Shown here in pieces: positions 35,405 through 49,952 of a stretch of 64,000 nucleotides of DNA. The stretch's first letter is position 1, and each line of letters opens with the position of its first letter. Origin of the DNA: Phylloscopus collybita. Its lineage: Eukaryota; Chordata; Aves; Passeriformes; Phylloscopidae. Both the position numbers and the translations under genes were made by a program. The stretch covers positions 21,983,501 to 22,047,500 of the forward strand of contig JAJNNQ010000009.1 of NCBI GenBank assembly GCA_027886175.1, given 5' to 3'. The notes beneath the pieces are model-generated. The model saw nothing but the letters and a program-made list of their open reading frames with translations. It was not told where the DNA came from and made no database searches.

Positions 35405-36674
35405 TCTCCCATACTCACATATGGTCATATGGAGCTAATGAATTTTGACTGAGCCACAGATGATGCAATAAATCTATATGGCAGGTTTGGGAGTGTTGCC
35501 ACTTGTGGATATATGCACACGGCATGTCCACTTTCTGCTCTCTCCTTCTCCAATATTACTTGTATTTAAACTAAAGGCATATCAGGATGACCTTTGGGAA
35601 TGCTAGAATGAACGTATATTTTAAAGTTTGTGACACTTAAAAAAAAGTTTACTGCAATTCTGTCTGCATTTTTTGTTTTCCCTCCAAAATTATGAAAGAT
35701 GCTGACTGATTTTCATCCCAATAGCATTGTGTCTCCACAGCATTTCATTGTGGTCTGGAATGAGACGAATGCTTAAGTTTTGGTGGGTGGCATTGTTTTG
35801 TTTCTAACACAGAAGACTAAAGCAGAGAAATACTTGGAATTAATACTCTGAAAGAGTAGAGTGATTTGAGCTCTGTATGGAAACAAAATCAGCCTCCCTA
35901 GCAGTAAAGCTTACAGGTGATGTAACCTTCTGTATAATTTATTTCCATCAGATTCATCCTTTATGTAATGTTCTTCCTATTGACAAAATAATTGGGGAGC
36001 TGTGTTGGGATAGCAAACTGTGCTCTCCTGTTCAGCAAGGAGAGGAAAACCAAGCTTTCTTGACTTTAAAGACACTTGCTTTCTAACCTACTCCTGTAGT
36101 TCTTCATGAGTTCTCAAGTCCATGTCAGTTTTATGGTGAAGGCTTTGTTAGAAATGCACACCCACACCTCCTGAAGAACCTTTATCCTTTAGGAAGGAAG
36201 TAGGTTTTGCCCTGCATTCCCATGTGTGATACCTGTGCTACTCTCATGCTGTGTGGGTTGTGCTCTTTGCCATTATCAGTGCCTCTGTGAAGCAGAGGAA
36301 GAAAACTGCAAGAGCCAAGAATATACTGATTGATAATCTGCTTGGGACTTTGGTGTGGGTAATGGCCAAGACAAATAGTTTGGCTATTTGGACTCCTTTT
36401 AATTTAATTAATCATCCCACACAGGGTCTCCTCACTAACTCCCACCTACAAGATGGAGACAAGACAAGAGAAACCCACTGCAATTAGATATGACAAATCC
36501 AGCCATGTATAGAGCAAAAAAACCCTGCTGTCCTTTGCCAGTCACTGTTGGCTGGGAGTTATCAGGGGATAGAGTTTTCAGTAAATGCATTTATCTGCTG
36601 TTTCTCTAGTAATCCATGAACCCTGAGCTTTTGTTTTAACTCATTAGCTCTAGAGAGTTGAGAATTTGTCTTCT

Positions 36675-36706
36675 CTTGACTTTTAACAATCTTGACTTTT
36701 AATAAT
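36675..36706 (+). repeat. 16-bp tandem duplication
   Basis: CTTGACTTTTAACAAT (36675-36690) is followed directly by CTTGACTTTTAATAAT (36691-36706), one mismatch. Confidence 0.9.
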
Positions 36707-37467
36707 CTTATAACACAGTTCAATTTGCACCTTAGGGCAGACAAAGTACAGTTAAGAGCATCAAAACTTGAGTTTTGAGTTTTTTTGATCCTTACTGAAG
36801 TTGTTCCCTTAGAGATTACTGAACCCCTCCAACAAGCAAACAACAGACAAGGAATTTAAAGTGGATGTTTGAGCATTAGAGACCACTTTATGTTCTCCAC
36901 CTGCACCTTACAAGCTGCAAAGTTCCAGGAATTGCTTCTCATGTTGTGAAGACAGCACTGCTTGTAGTACTGGAGTTTGGTGTTAGCTGGGAGCTCAAAG
37001 TGGTTTGTATGTAGGAGTGAATAATCTGTAGCTGTTGGAATGTGACTTAGGGAGCATTTCTAATTTATTTTTCTGATCAATTTGAGGTGTTTTTCTGCCA
37101 TTCTCCAATCCTGACTGTTTCAAGTTTTGAATAAACAGTTTTTTTCAGGGTTGATTTTGTAATGGTTATTTCAAACTAAGCCATTTTGATATCTTCTGTT
37201 CTGTTGAGTCATATTGCATAAAATAGAATATTCTTTTAAAGTCTAATAAAACACAGTTAATGATGTTTAGTGCTATGAACACAGTTGAGAGGTCTTGTAA
37301 AATAATAAGACTATAAAGATCAACCTCCAATGCAAATTTGGTCTTGAGCTGACCGAGCAAAAAAATGGTTAAAGGAACAATTTAGCCACAGAGCAAATAA
37401 TATCATAACGTAAACTTTAGTATCTAAAATGGTTTCACCTTTTCCACTTTCTAGATGGTGTATGTAT

Positions 37468-37491
37468 GTCACCACATACATTTGTGGTGAC
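37468..37491. repeat. Perfect 9-bp inverted repeat, 6-nt loop
   Basis: GTCACCACA (37468-37476), loop TACATT, then TGTGGTGAC (37483-37491). The arms are perfectly complementary, and TCTAGA-type words flank the structure on both sides (near 37450 and 37493). It could be a palindromic protein-binding site or chance. Confidence 0.8.
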
Positions 37492-40400
37492 TTCTAGAGA
37501 AGGTGTTTGTAGTACAAGACTCAAATAAGCAACTAAATATGTGGATTCAAGTCTTACAACACATGAATAGGGCAATATGAACAAATTAATATGCTTTTTG
37601 TCAAATTAATATAAATTAATTAAGAAAGATTTAAAGAACTCCATCCAGATTTGCTCTCAGTGGTAGATGGCAGGAAAAAAGTGCTTGGCTTGTTAAAAGT
37701 TTCACTAATCGCAAACTTTCTGTTCAGAGATCAAAGACAGGTATACTGGAAAATGGTACAAGAATTTCTACAACTGTAGGTGACATCTTTTTGTTTTTTA
37801 GACCCAAGTTTTTTTAACTGAGAAAGCTGTGTAGGTCTTATGAATTCCCTTAATGTCAGTGGAGTATCTGCTTCATGTCTAGTGCTAGCTGGTAAAGCTT
37901 ACAAAGAACAAAACCTTCAGTAGGAATTACTCTCAAGGCTGTTCCAGCCAGTGTTTGCTGATTACAGCATGTGTAATACTGTAATCATGCTTTGAACAAA
38001 TGCCTTTTCTAGTGATAGAGCAAGGTAGCCCTCTGCCTTGAGAGCCCTGCCCACACAACGCATGGTCTAGTTTTCTTGTTTCCCTACTGACCTGAAGTAC
38101 TAAAACACTCTAAGCTTAATACAACAGGACAAGTCAGTAGTGAGAACAGTGCAAAAATCTTGCTAAACTGTCTCAATCCTAAATCTCATTAAGAGTGTTG
38201 GCTGTACCATGTGAGCAGCAGATACATGTCCGTTGCTGAAGCTTTATTTTTGATCATTGTGCCTTCTGTAGTGGGTGGCTTTGTACTTGGAGAAAGGAGA
38301 AAACCTGGATCTCATTGAATTTCAGAAAGATTTAACATATGCATCCCTGGCTTGGAGCCTGCACCTGTGGTTTTGGAGCCTGCGTGGACATTCAGGTATG
38401 GCCAAGTTTTCTCCAGAACAGCTGTTCTTATAAGATTTAGAACAAGAAGAGGAAATCTCCCAAGAACTGCTGATTGTTGTGGAACTCCTTGCCCTTTTGG
38501 CAGAAAACTTGCTTTAAAAACTGAGGACAGATCCTAAAGTGCTTAAGTACATAAGAAACTTCACACACCCGAGTAGTTCTGCTGCACTCAGAGGACTTGT
38601 ATCTCTATGTGGAAAACTGCTGATGTGCTTTAGCACTTGCAGATTCAGGCTTGAGTAGTACTTTGCTGATGAGTTTCATCTTCTTTAAACTTGGATCCAC
38701 AGATAGAAGACGTGGGCAGGAGTTTTAAAGTTATGGGATAGGCAGAGGCTGAAATACTAGTACGTAAAGTAGATCTTGAGCCTATTTATGCATATAGAAG
38801 TACAGACATCCATAGTGTCAGGTTGTAAAGCTGGGGAGAGAAGAATGAAAGCTAAGTAATATTAGATGCTTTAAGTTATCTAATCAAGAAAAGAAGTTTC
38901 TGCATCAAGAAAAGGAAGTTCTTAGTTTTCTTAGGAGCCTGTAAGTCAGTGGAGTTGACTCCTTAGGTTGAGGTCCTTATGGAAAACCCTTTAAGTTAGG
39001 TGGCAAAGTTAGTTAGTAGGAATCACCTTTCTTTCCAAGTGTCAAAACACAGCCAGTATAGTCAACACCAAGAGGAACCCAAGTGAACCCAAGTTCACTA
39101 ATTACTTTAAATGGCTGCATAAGAAAGTAACCAGTAATTGTTCATAAGCATGAATAAATGCGGGGAAGTGACTTCTTATGCTAGGTGGTCATACTCATAT
39201 AAGTGTAAAAAGTAGAAGTTTTTGACAGAAGGTGAAATGCAATAAGAAAGGCAAGGTACCTATGGCAATGCTGAGAAAAGGGCTTTCTTGAAAATGTAAA
39301 AGGCTTTATTCTTTGTGCTATATCCATAGCTGTGTGCAGGGACAGCTGTCCATACTTGTGCCAGGCTAAATAAAGATCTCAAAGGAAAGCAAAGAAGTCA
39401 ACAATATGCCAAAGATGTATAATACATACCCTTTTTTTCAGGAGTTATACCACATATGATCAAGTTGTAACTGTGCTACCAGTTACTCTGATGCCTGAGA
39501 TCATCTGTTTTGTGTAAAAGCTCATAAGGGGAAGTTCTGTGATAATTTTTGGTGGTGCTGATTTGTTAGGATAGACCAGCTTGGGGCAATTTTTCTCTGT
39601 CTCTCTCTATTTTTCAAAAAAATGAAAGATCCTTCCTCCTCCCCACACAATGTATAGGCACATTTCCAAAACACTACTAATGAATGCACTAATTTAACAG
39701 CATGCAGTCTGTAGTGCCGGATTTGAGAACTTTCTATGCACAGATGGAATTTCCCCCCCTACAATGAACAGATGAAGTGAGAGACAAAACAGGCTTCTTG
39801 GATTTCCCAAGGGATTTCTTTAGTAAGACATTGAAGCCCTTCTTTTGTAGGGATAGACTGTGCTTTCCTGTCAAACTTCCATGTTTTGGTTCAGAGTAGT
39901 CTGTGGTCAAGTCTGTGCTTTCAGAGTTCACTTTCTGAATATGTGTGGTTTCCTATTGCAGGCTTGTGTTAGAAAACCCCAACACTTCTTAAAATGTGGA
40001 ATGCTTAGAGCTAGAGCCAGCTTGTGGAATTGCTTTGAAATGAGACAGCTTAACTGCTCAGAGCATGGAGATGAAATCAGTTGCATTTTTGTGCAACTCC
40101 TTGAAATCATTGTGGAACTGCTTTAGTCCAAGATATTTAATTTTCCAAGCTAGTGAAATTTACTGCAAGAGTTATAGGTTATTTGTGTTTCATTTGCCTG
40201 CCCCAGTTTCATATGAGTTACTAAATTTTGTAGAGGTGTCAACAAAGAATCTCATGGGATGTAGACTGGTGGATGCAGTGGAAATGTTTAACCAGTTTTA
40301 GTAGGGTATGGAGTAAACTAATTCGATGGCATCCAAGGCAGGAAGAGCCTTTTTCAGAGACAGTTTTGTGTTAAAACAAAGGGATATACTTTTACATTGG

Positions 40401-42074
40401 TACACAGAACTATGAATGAGCGAGAATCACTTTATATCATTGTTGCAGTTACTCTGCAGATGTGGTTCATTGGGTTTTGCAAGCTTCATTCCAAAATGAA
40501 TCTGGCTGCTTTGGCTTTTAAAGAATTTCTTTCTTTTGTCTGCGAAAACATGTGGTATCAACTCATAAAAAAAAAAAAAAAGGAAAACCTCAACAAAAAA
40601 CCCTTTGCTGCATATTGCCTTTAGCAGTAAATGGTTACCAACTGTATAAACAATGAAAAACTTTATGAACACATCGCAGTTCACGTATGTCTTGGTGTGT
40701 AGCATGTCTTCAAGTCTCTCAGCTTTGAGGTAGCATGAACTGTGACTGTTATATGGGCATCAGGAAGTCTTGGTCAAATTGAAACATTTTCATTTTGCTG
40801 TCCCAGTTAATTTTGTAAAGGTTACAGCATCACTTAGGCAAACCTATTTTCTCTGCAGCTTGCTCATTGTTTTTGCATTGTGATAGGGGCAAGCCTTAAT
40901 CCACACTTCAGTCCTGTGTTTTGGTGTCAGATGTTTTTTGAAACATATGGTTTGTTAATCCTAAATCTAGTTTTAAGGTTGAGACAGCAGACATGTCTGG
41001 TACTTATTTTAAATTCAGTAGGACGTCCCATTTTTGGGGCAATAGAGATGGATATTGGAGATTCATTAGAAACCTTTCTTGAGTTTTTTTAATCTGCAAT
41101 GCACACTTGCTGATTCTTGGGTGTATTTTACCTGAAATAACGTGGAAGAAAATCATGGAACAGCTGTTTTGTCATCTGATTACAGCTTGGGTAGCTGCAT
41201 AAGTGAGACTGATTTAAGCGTTGGATCTGCTGGATGGAGCAAAAAGCACAGGTGTTCTCTGGAGTTGTGTGCCAAACAAGAGTTTATATTGGGTAGGGAG
41301 TGCTTGTCAAGAAAAGGAAATTATCACTAGCATGCCAAAAACACTTCCTGGAAAGACTTTTTGAAGAGGTTAGTTGTCTAGGATCCATCAGGCTGCATGC
41401 AAAATGTTGTGAAAGGCTTGTGTCTTGGGCATAGCAGCAGCAGAAAGGACAAGGGACCAAAGACCTCATTGACAGGACTTTTGGTTTTGGGGCTTTTTAG
41501 AGTCACCTTACATTTTCACAGGGGGTAAAAATAAGGAACTGTGTTTCACTGTAAAGTGGATATTTTAGTCTTAAAAATTTAATCCTACTAAATCCAAACA
41601 AATATGTTCTATTTTTTTTTTTTTCTATATGTTTCTATATGTTCCATTGATTTGAGTTTAGGCTGTTTGAAGTTGCACAGATGTTGGCATAGCTTGTTTC
41701 TGCCATTTTATAGAAGTTGCTGTATCTGTGTGACAGATACATTGTTTGTACTGCTAACTCGCCATCAAAATATTTTAACAACATTTTCTCTGTATAGTTT
41801 ACATAATTTAATGGGTAGAGCTCAGATAGTTATCTGGTGCTGCATTCAAACTGTGTTTGAGCTTTGGTGTTTTGTCCCCTGTACTGTTGCCTTAATAACT
41901 AGAAGATTTAGATTTTTCATTTCTGAGTGGTATTGCATGACTTTTTAAACTATAAATTATTTTAGTGTTCTTGTCATCTTAATGCATAAACATGAAGCCT
42001 TCTCCTGTGCCATGTATGGATTTTGGTAATTTGGTTTTACCTAAATGAAAATAAACAGGCAGCTGGCTGTGTAA

Positions 42075-42097
42075 TGACATCAGAAGGCCTATATAAG
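42075..42097 (+). promoter_or_regulatory. Possible cryptic promoter: CRE-like and TATA motifs
   Basis: TGACATCA (one base from the CRE palindrome TGACGTCA) at 42075-42082 is followed 8 bp later by TATATAAG (42090-42097). An AATAAAG word lies near 42159. The arrangement is like a core promoter or the U3/R part of a decayed LTR. I see no TG/CA boundaries or target duplication, so neither is established. Confidence 0.25.
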
Positions 42098-45000
42098 CCA
42101 GGAAAATGTTGTAGTCATAACTAAGTTGAGAAGATGGTCTCAGAAAATTCTATATCCTAATAAAGGAAACTGCAACAATTTTGTTCCTTGTTTTAAAAAT
42201 CTCAAATCCTAGTAGGTTTTCCACATTAATGGAAGGTGTTTTCAATATTGTGTCATTTAACTATAGAACTGGTTCTCTTTCTCAGGTTTGTGAACACTTA
42301 CTTTGACTCAAACATATAACTAGTTTAACACTACATGGCAAATTCAGATGAAGTTGAGCAGATAAAATGTAATTTTTAAGATGAAGTACCATTAAATATG
42401 TTATCTGACTTCCAGTAATTAGTGATAACAGCTGTTGCAAAAGTCCTCCCTGTTTTTGCATGAAAGGAAACTTTTTTCTCAAGTTCCTTTATATTTGGTG
42501 GCCTTTCAACTTTTTTTATGCCTTTGTTTCAATCCCTACACCACATTCTCTGTGAGTTTTATGACCACACATTTGTAACTATTTATTAAGAATATTTATG
42601 CTTCTAAATGGCTCTGGAAGGTTTCAAAAGCTGTTTGGTAATACTGCATGATAGGAGTGGTTGTGTGAGATAAGGGATGAAGGACAGTCACTGAGTAGAA
42701 GTAAGCCCATATCTTTCTATCCCTATTTGCAAAGGGATGCTATTGAGGAAAAATGTTTGCGGGTTGTTAAATATCTTTTGAATGGAATTGTGTCCTCATG
42801 ATTATAAATGGACCTTCACGGATGTTCAGAGCTTTATCTCTCATAATCTATTACTTTAATGACCAAATATGTGAGCATAGGAAGGGGAAAGGGGAGTATA
42901 AATTGCAAACTTACTCTGTCCTTAAGGAAAGTGTTATTTGTTCCACAGAGAGTATGTAGAACTGTTATCACATGCTGGGGGTCAGGTAAGGTGTCTGTAT
43001 GAAAAATGTTGCCAGCTCTGCTCACTAATTATGTTGATGCAGCCCTGTGCTACAACCTAGCTGAATTATTGGGCATTATCATTAAGCTTTCCAGTCCTTC
43101 CTTCTGTTCATTCAGTGTTTTTCCTTCTTCTTTTCCAGAGCTGCACCCAAAACATAGTGATTCTGTGGGCCTGATACAAATCTTACAATGCTGTATAATA
43201 CATTGTGAGGACAGAACACAGGGACAACTCTGTTATTTCCACAGCAATTTTGCAAATGCATGTCAGATGACTGAAGTTCCTTATTTATTTTTTTTAAGCC
43301 TCTTTGGCAAGGATTTCTAGGTCTTAGCATTAACAGCTATTTTGCCAGGTGTCAGTAAAGATTATGCATTCTTGAAATTCTCAGTAATTGTCACTGATAT
43401 CTGTGCAGTCTGCTTTGAACTTCCAATTTGGACCTTAAGTGTGGAGTGACTTTTAGTAGCAAAAAGGTAGCTTGGGAAATACTAAAGAGTGTTTCTGTGT
43501 GTAGCTGCTCCAGAAGTCCTCTTGGAGTTGTGCATGTCTCTGTTGGGTCTACTTCTTCAAACTGGATGATTCAGTGTTTTCATACGATGTTTCATACTGA
43601 GTATGGTATGAAGTTTTATTTCTCACCTTTGACTCTCATACAGCTCTCTTGATTTGGAAAGTAAACTCAAAGTATGGCTAGGGCTACCAGCATTTAGCTG
43701 GGAAAGGTATTGATGGAAACACAATATTGGCAAAACTCTCTCTTCAGCTGAATGACCTGTACTGTAGACTATCAAAAGGGCAGACATGAAGCTACTTTGG
43801 AAAAGGACTGTGCATGTCTCCTGACAGTCTGCTCCTAGCTAACAATAAGACAGCTTTGCAGAGAGCAGAAGCCCCTAAGAAGCTGAAACATGTTGTCCAC
43901 AAAGGCCCAAGTCAGCTAACTATATAAAATGCTGCAGCCTTCTGTAGGATCTTTAAACGTGATCGTGTGACCCATGGGAGTATGAACGTCTGTCCAAGCA
44001 GAGGAGACAGCCTACTAAGCAGTTTCAGAACTCTGCCACTTGAATAGGTTGAGGAAAGGATTCCTGATGAAGATCTTCTTATGGAAGATGACCTCCATAT
44101 TTTATTCTTGCTTGATCTACACTTGACCTTTAAAAAAAATTACTTGAACATTAGTCTAGACATAGCGTAGTTTTTAGCAGTCTCTAGTTTTTCAGAGTCC
44201 TTCCTTCTGTTGTCAAAATCCAGACATTCATTCAGCTTTCTCATTAGACAATCATATTTTAATACTCAAACAGAACATAAATATACCAGATTTCTTTCAC
44301 TCTGTCCCCCCAACAACTCTACACTGGCTCTGTTGTTTGAGTAGTGGACATCTGGACCCTGTTTCCCTCTGTGACAGTCAAATCCTTCTGAAAATTCTGT
44401 GTGTGCCAGAGATTGAGATTCTCAAAAGGATAGACAAAGACTATGTTGTCAAATTCCATGACTGCCTTTTTCATTTCTTCTCTTTCCATTTTCTTAAGAA
44501 TACTGAAAAGCTAGACTGCTGAAAGTGCGTATTCTTGACACACTTAAACTAAGGTCTTCAGCCTCCAAAGAATTCAGATGGTTGCTAAAAGTATATTGGA
44601 CCCTTATGGAAGTCATGCCTGAAATTGTGTCTGGAAATATTCCATAAAGCTGGTTCCTCTGTGCATCATGAGAGAAGAGCAAAGCTAGAGTGCCGTGCTT
44701 TCTGACTGCCGGCTCACCAGATCTTAGGCAAAAAAAATAAGGTTTTCCATATGATGAAACCATTGGCTGGAAGCTGCAGCCCATATCCCTCGGGATCATT
44801 TCTGAGTCTTTTGACACTGGTGCTGAGCAAGCTGACTAGCAGAGCTGTTCTGCCAGACCCACTACTCCTGTGTAATTAAGGATGGATTTTGGGTTGATGA
44901 CAGATTTGGCAGCTGCAGCTGTGAAATGATGACATTTAAAAGTGTCAGGGAGAAGAAAGATAATAATGGAACCAACTGGACTTCAGCTTGCTCAGGAAAC

Positions 45001-48000
45001 TGGTAGGAGTGATCCTGTAAGAGGCTGAACTGAAGGAGAGTGACACAGGAGGACTGGCCTAACCTTTGCCTCCAGGAAGATTATGGCAGAAACAGATTAT
45101 CCTGGAAGCTGTTTGAGATTTGAAGAATGAGGAGGTGATTAAAAATAGTCAACTTGAATTTTTACAGGTAAATTTTGGCTGACTAACTTGCTTGCCTTAT
45201 GTGGTGAGGTAACTGGCTCAGTGGCTGAGGACAGTGCAGCAAATGTTCTTTTCCTTGATTTTTGATGTTGTCTCCCATAGTGTTCCTTAAGACAAGTTAG
45301 AAAGCAATTGACTGAAGTCTGCTGGATGGGTGGAAAAGAAACTGGAAAGAAAGAGCACTGCTTAGTAACTTGGTGGCCATTTACTACTGGTGTTCTGTAG
45401 GACATGCATATTGTGACCAAGGCTGGTCCTTCCATTCTTTGTGTCTTTCTGTAGGCATCTGCCTAGATTTATGGCTCTGTAGCTTTCTGTCAGGAAGTTA
45501 TTTAACACTGTTTCATCTGAGATCCCATGCTTGCTCTTCTTCCCTTACTACTGTTGGCAGTCACCCAGCTTCCTTTACATGCACCATGCTAATGCTTTGA
45601 ATTTTGCTTTCTGCTTCACTGTACATCTTGCAGGTGTTCACAGCCCTTTGCTTTGCAGTGGCCTTGCATTGCATTTTAGTTCTGATACACAGTGACAGGA
45701 CCTGGTGTGTTTTGCTGAGCTCATTTTGGTTGTTTGGTATGATTTTTAATATGTTTTTGTTTCAGTGCAGAGGAAGAGGTACATAATGCATCTGATTTCT
45801 TGTTCCATGCTATACAGAAAGCCATCCTGACTCACTTCTGTCATTGACATTGTTAGCTGGGCTTGTGTAGGTTCACAGCTACTTACCCATCTTGGTTCTG
45901 TTAGGGACACCTATTTTGTGAGTCAAAAAGGGATGATAAGAAAGACCATAAAGACCAGAACATGGTTTCTCTGGCTTCTGTCCACAAGCAGCCTTTAAGT
46001 CTTTACTTGAGAATGAGGTGGCTGAAGATGTCAAGTGCCCATAGTTGTCCATTAGGTATGTAATAAAGCACCAGAAAAAAGGAAATGGGAATAGAATGCA
46101 TCCCTTTTAAGGAGGATTATTGCTTCCTCATGGAAAAACCCAAACAAAACAAACAAACAAAAAAACCAACAACCCCTCCCTAACTCTTTGTTTAGGGCTA
46201 GTGTTGTTTTTGGATCCTGTTTTAGTCAGGACTACAACACAGGTATGAGAAGTCTTAAATGTGCAAAAGTGGGAAGTATTTCTCTGTTGAATATGTGTTT
46301 TAAGAGGCATAAATGCCAGAACTCAGGCTGGATTCCATGCTTAGACTCTTTTGATGCCTGACATTTAAAACTATTATTGGTTCCATATCAGGTGAGCTGT
46401 GATGGCCAGTGATGGTTTTCATTGCAAATCAAAAGAAATCTTTCTGTTCAGTGCAAACCTCTGTTTATCCAGCTGCTGCACGTGTTAGATGATGACTAGT
46501 GCAAAAGAATGAACTAGTAAAAGAAGCAAGATTTTCTTAGCAGTCTTCAAATAGCAGAGCAGGGCGTTCAGTCTGTCAGCTTCAGAATCTGAGAGATGAG
46601 GCCAAGAGTCATTGTGAGCTGGATTGTGGAGCTTTGCAACAAAGACTTTTGATTGTCCAATTACATTGGCCTGCAGGGTTAGGGCCTTTTTAGTCTATGC
46701 AATCATTTTCATGTAAAATTTTTCTAGACTTCTATCTACTGTGAATAAACACCAAAACATCAATTAGAGGGCATGTGGTGCCTACTGTAACCTGTTTTGA
46801 TAAAGCATAGAAGTGATCACACTTTTATATGTAAACTGATCCAGAACTGATTGGTTAGTGATTTCATATACAACTGATCCACAGTGATGTCATACTGATT
46901 TTTGTTACAAAATGGGACATAAAATGCATTGAAGGTATGTACTTCATCAGCTGTTCTACTGCCTTTTGCCTGAAGCACAGCTTTGATTTTGTGACTAGTA
47001 AAGCATTTGAGGTTCATTATTTGTGCATACCACTTCTTTTAACCTAAAGCCTAAAATCAACTTTTAGAGTTGCCTGTAGCAGAATTAGTCTGAACCACCT
47101 GTTCTAAGAAACATAGATATCTAAGGTGTGGCAATCCAGCCTGTGTTTGCACATCATCTTTCAAGTAACACTTTTGTCCTTCATGAAGAAAAACTGCTGT
47201 AGAATTGAGGATTTCTTTGGTAGCTCATATTTACATTTCTAAATATCTAAACTACCTGTTCTAGACATGGGCTGTCCACTTGGCATTTCAGAGCAACTCT
47301 TGGAAGTGTGTGCTTATTTAGAACATCTTTTCTTAGAATTACAAGCTTCATACAGAAATAATTTGGTAGGCTGTGTGTTTGTATGTAGGAGCTGCACTCA
47401 AAGGACCTACAAAGAATTAATCATTCGCCTAATTTAACTTGCAGGTTTTAGGGCTTATTGAATTTCTTGCAGTTGTTGGAGCTTATTGAATACTTCAGAT
47501 TTCTGTGTTCAAATTCTGTCATGGTTCAAACAAGATCTACTAATACTGACTTCTAATGAACATTCTAAGATGGATGTTACATTCATAAGAGGTCTTTAAA
47601 TTTATATTTAATATTTCTACATAACTTGCATTGCAGTAGTAAAAAAGTAGAGTGAATTTGAAGGCAAGCACTCAAAAGCTGGTGTTAGTATTTAGTCTCC
47701 CTCTCTGGTCTTACTTCTAAGATGCAGCATAAATTGTGATCTTAACCTACATAATCATAGGCTCTCTTTTTCCAGTAGTCTTTTTCTCTTTCATTGTATA
47801 AGATGCATAGAGCTAGGGCAGCTGATTACTACTGATCTTTATTTGGTGTGTGTATTCACTCCAGGATATTTGCATAGTATCTAAACATATTGCTGAAAAC
47901 AGCTTTGTTAATTTATTGTTTTGAGTTTTCATCCTTATCTTTTTTATTATATTTCAGTACCCCTGAACAGTTATGTGAGTTTCAGTGGGAGAAAAATACT

Positions 48001-48555
48001 TGCCTTGTATTGGTCCTATTCTTAGCTTATCTAACCTGTTAGACCTTCCGCAGTGGGGTTGACTCTGCTTCACAGCCTAAAGCACAATTGTATCTTCATT
48101 TACTTCTGAATTTCAGACTTGAGGTACTATCAACAAAAACCAGAGTGTTGTAGTTCAGAGTTTGCATTGGTACACAGAAGAGCACTGCACAAATTCATGG
48201 ATCTACAGTAGTCATGAGAGGAAACTTGCTGTATACACAAGTGGCCAAAGTCTTGGCTGCTGTCAGCACGAAGATGGTTTTCGTGAAGAGACCTCCTTAT
48301 GCAAGACTAGAGAGGGTGAAAAACTCAGCATATATTTTAAATATGTATCAGTGATTTCATCTACAACTGTGCCTATTCCTGTGTCAGTGTTGTCCTTCAA
48401 CATAAAACTCTCCTGGTTCCAAATACTCCTCATTGTTTAACCATCATTTAGCTCAAGAGTCTCAAGAGCGGGAGGCTGAATGAGTTAAGAGTCGAAAGAA
48501 TTTCTTTGGGTGAGCTAGCAGTTAGTCCTGTCTTGGGAATCTTTTGATAAGAATG

Positions 48556-48573
48556 AAAAAAAAAAAAAAAAAA
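48556..48573 (+). repeat. Poly-A tract (18 A)
   Basis: Uninterrupted run of 18 A after GAATG. No retroelement body is recognised upstream. Confidence 0.9.
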
Positions 48574-49937
48574 GTACAAAACAGAACTCAAGAGTGTACA
48601 CATAATTATTACAGTGTAATGTATTCCATGTAGGAAGAGGTGGTGTCTCGGCCCCAGGCTCATTGGAGAATTATTAACACAGGTTGTAATGGGAAACCAG
48701 AAATAGGCCATCCCCAAAATATAATTGAAAATATACTGCTATTAAAGGCTTCATGTATATGTAAAAAATTGATTACATACCCATTTTCAATTCTTAATAT
48801 ATTTTTCATTTCTTCTGAAATTATATTTCAAGGGCATTTACTTTTCAGTTCATCTTGCTTATGGATAGCAGCCCCTTCATTTCCTGACTCTTCATACAGC
48901 AAGACTTTTCAACAACCAAGGAACTGGCCTTTGAATTGTTGGGAGGTGAAGTTGTCTTTATGCTTACTTTTAATCAGCATGGATTGTAAAGAACAGTTTT
49001 TATTGCCTTGCAACTGTGGGTTTTGTCTATTAAATAGGCTGATGTTCATATGTGTGGTTGACAGCTTGTTTCCCTAGTAGGCAGGCTGCTTCCTGAGGTG
49101 ATGATCCAATTTACTTTCAGTGTGGAGAAGAAAGACCTGTCTGTAACTCTGTCCAGGGAAGCTGTGTGGAGGTCTTGCATCTTAAGAGGTTAATGATCTG
49201 GAATTTCACACATAATGCAAAATATTATGGTCTATACATTCTTTGTAAATCTTCTCACTGATCACAAAAAATTTTTGTTTGGTGTGCTAGAATGGTCCAT
49301 AAACTAAACATACCCTGTTCTTTTAATTGGATGGAGAGTAATACTGCTAATTGGAGAAGACTGAATGAAGTAGTTGGTGCTATATGCCAAATGGCAGATT
49401 TTATACAGGAAGTATACCTTGTCCTTTATATGCATCAGCAGAGTGATTGTGTAAACATGTGACACAAAATGAAGCTGATAATACTCAGAATCAATTCCAC
49501 TATTTTACAGAGACTACTAGTTTTAGACAACAACCTGAGATATGTTTAGTGTTTATTTTGGAAGCTAAAGCAGGTGTAGACAATTGACTTTGCCTGAGAG
49601 AAGGATGTGACTGCGAGCTTGATGAGAAGGATGGTATTTCTTCAGCATTCCTCCAGCAGAACTGCCTAAATGCAGAAGAAAAGAGCAACACATTCCACCC
49701 TCCACCCCCAGTCTGTTTGGTGAAGGGAAGAGTTAGTCATTATTAAAAGGGCATCCACTTAGTGTGGAGTATCACAGATTCTTAAGATCAAGGCACTAGT
49801 CTTTCCCATGTTGTCAAGAGCAGCTTGAATTCACTAGGAAGTTACTATTAGGGGCAACTAATTTCATAAAAAAAGGAGGCTCAGAAGGATGAAAACACAC
49901 ACACAGACACACAGGGCACAGCTTTAGTCTTTTTATA

Positions 49938-49952
49938 CTGCTGCTGCTGCTG
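49938..49952 (+). repeat. (CTG)5 trinucleotide repeat
   Basis: Five perfect CTG units, close to a CA-rich stretch at about 49895-49910. It is short, and likely stable at this length. Confidence 0.9.

Larger units (their letters stand above)
25550..37467. other. Intron 1 block, no gene recognised
   Basis: AT-rich intronic sequence with scattered simple repeats: a 13-bp tandem duplication (29337-29362), an (AT)17 tract (30346-30379), a 12-T run (31121-31132), a T/GTTT-rich stretch (34208-34288), (AC)7 (35391-35404) and a 16-bp duplication (36675-36706). The longest open frames (26265-26705 on -, 28876-29292 and 32902-33321 on +) have no domain, signal peptide or family resemblance I recognise and no splice-consistent context. 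Confidence 0.6.

Noticed and set aside
49138..49180. Words resembling the CR1 3' region (GTCCAGGGAAGCTGTG)
   Set aside because: The similarity covers under 20 bp and no other CR1 landmark follows in order.
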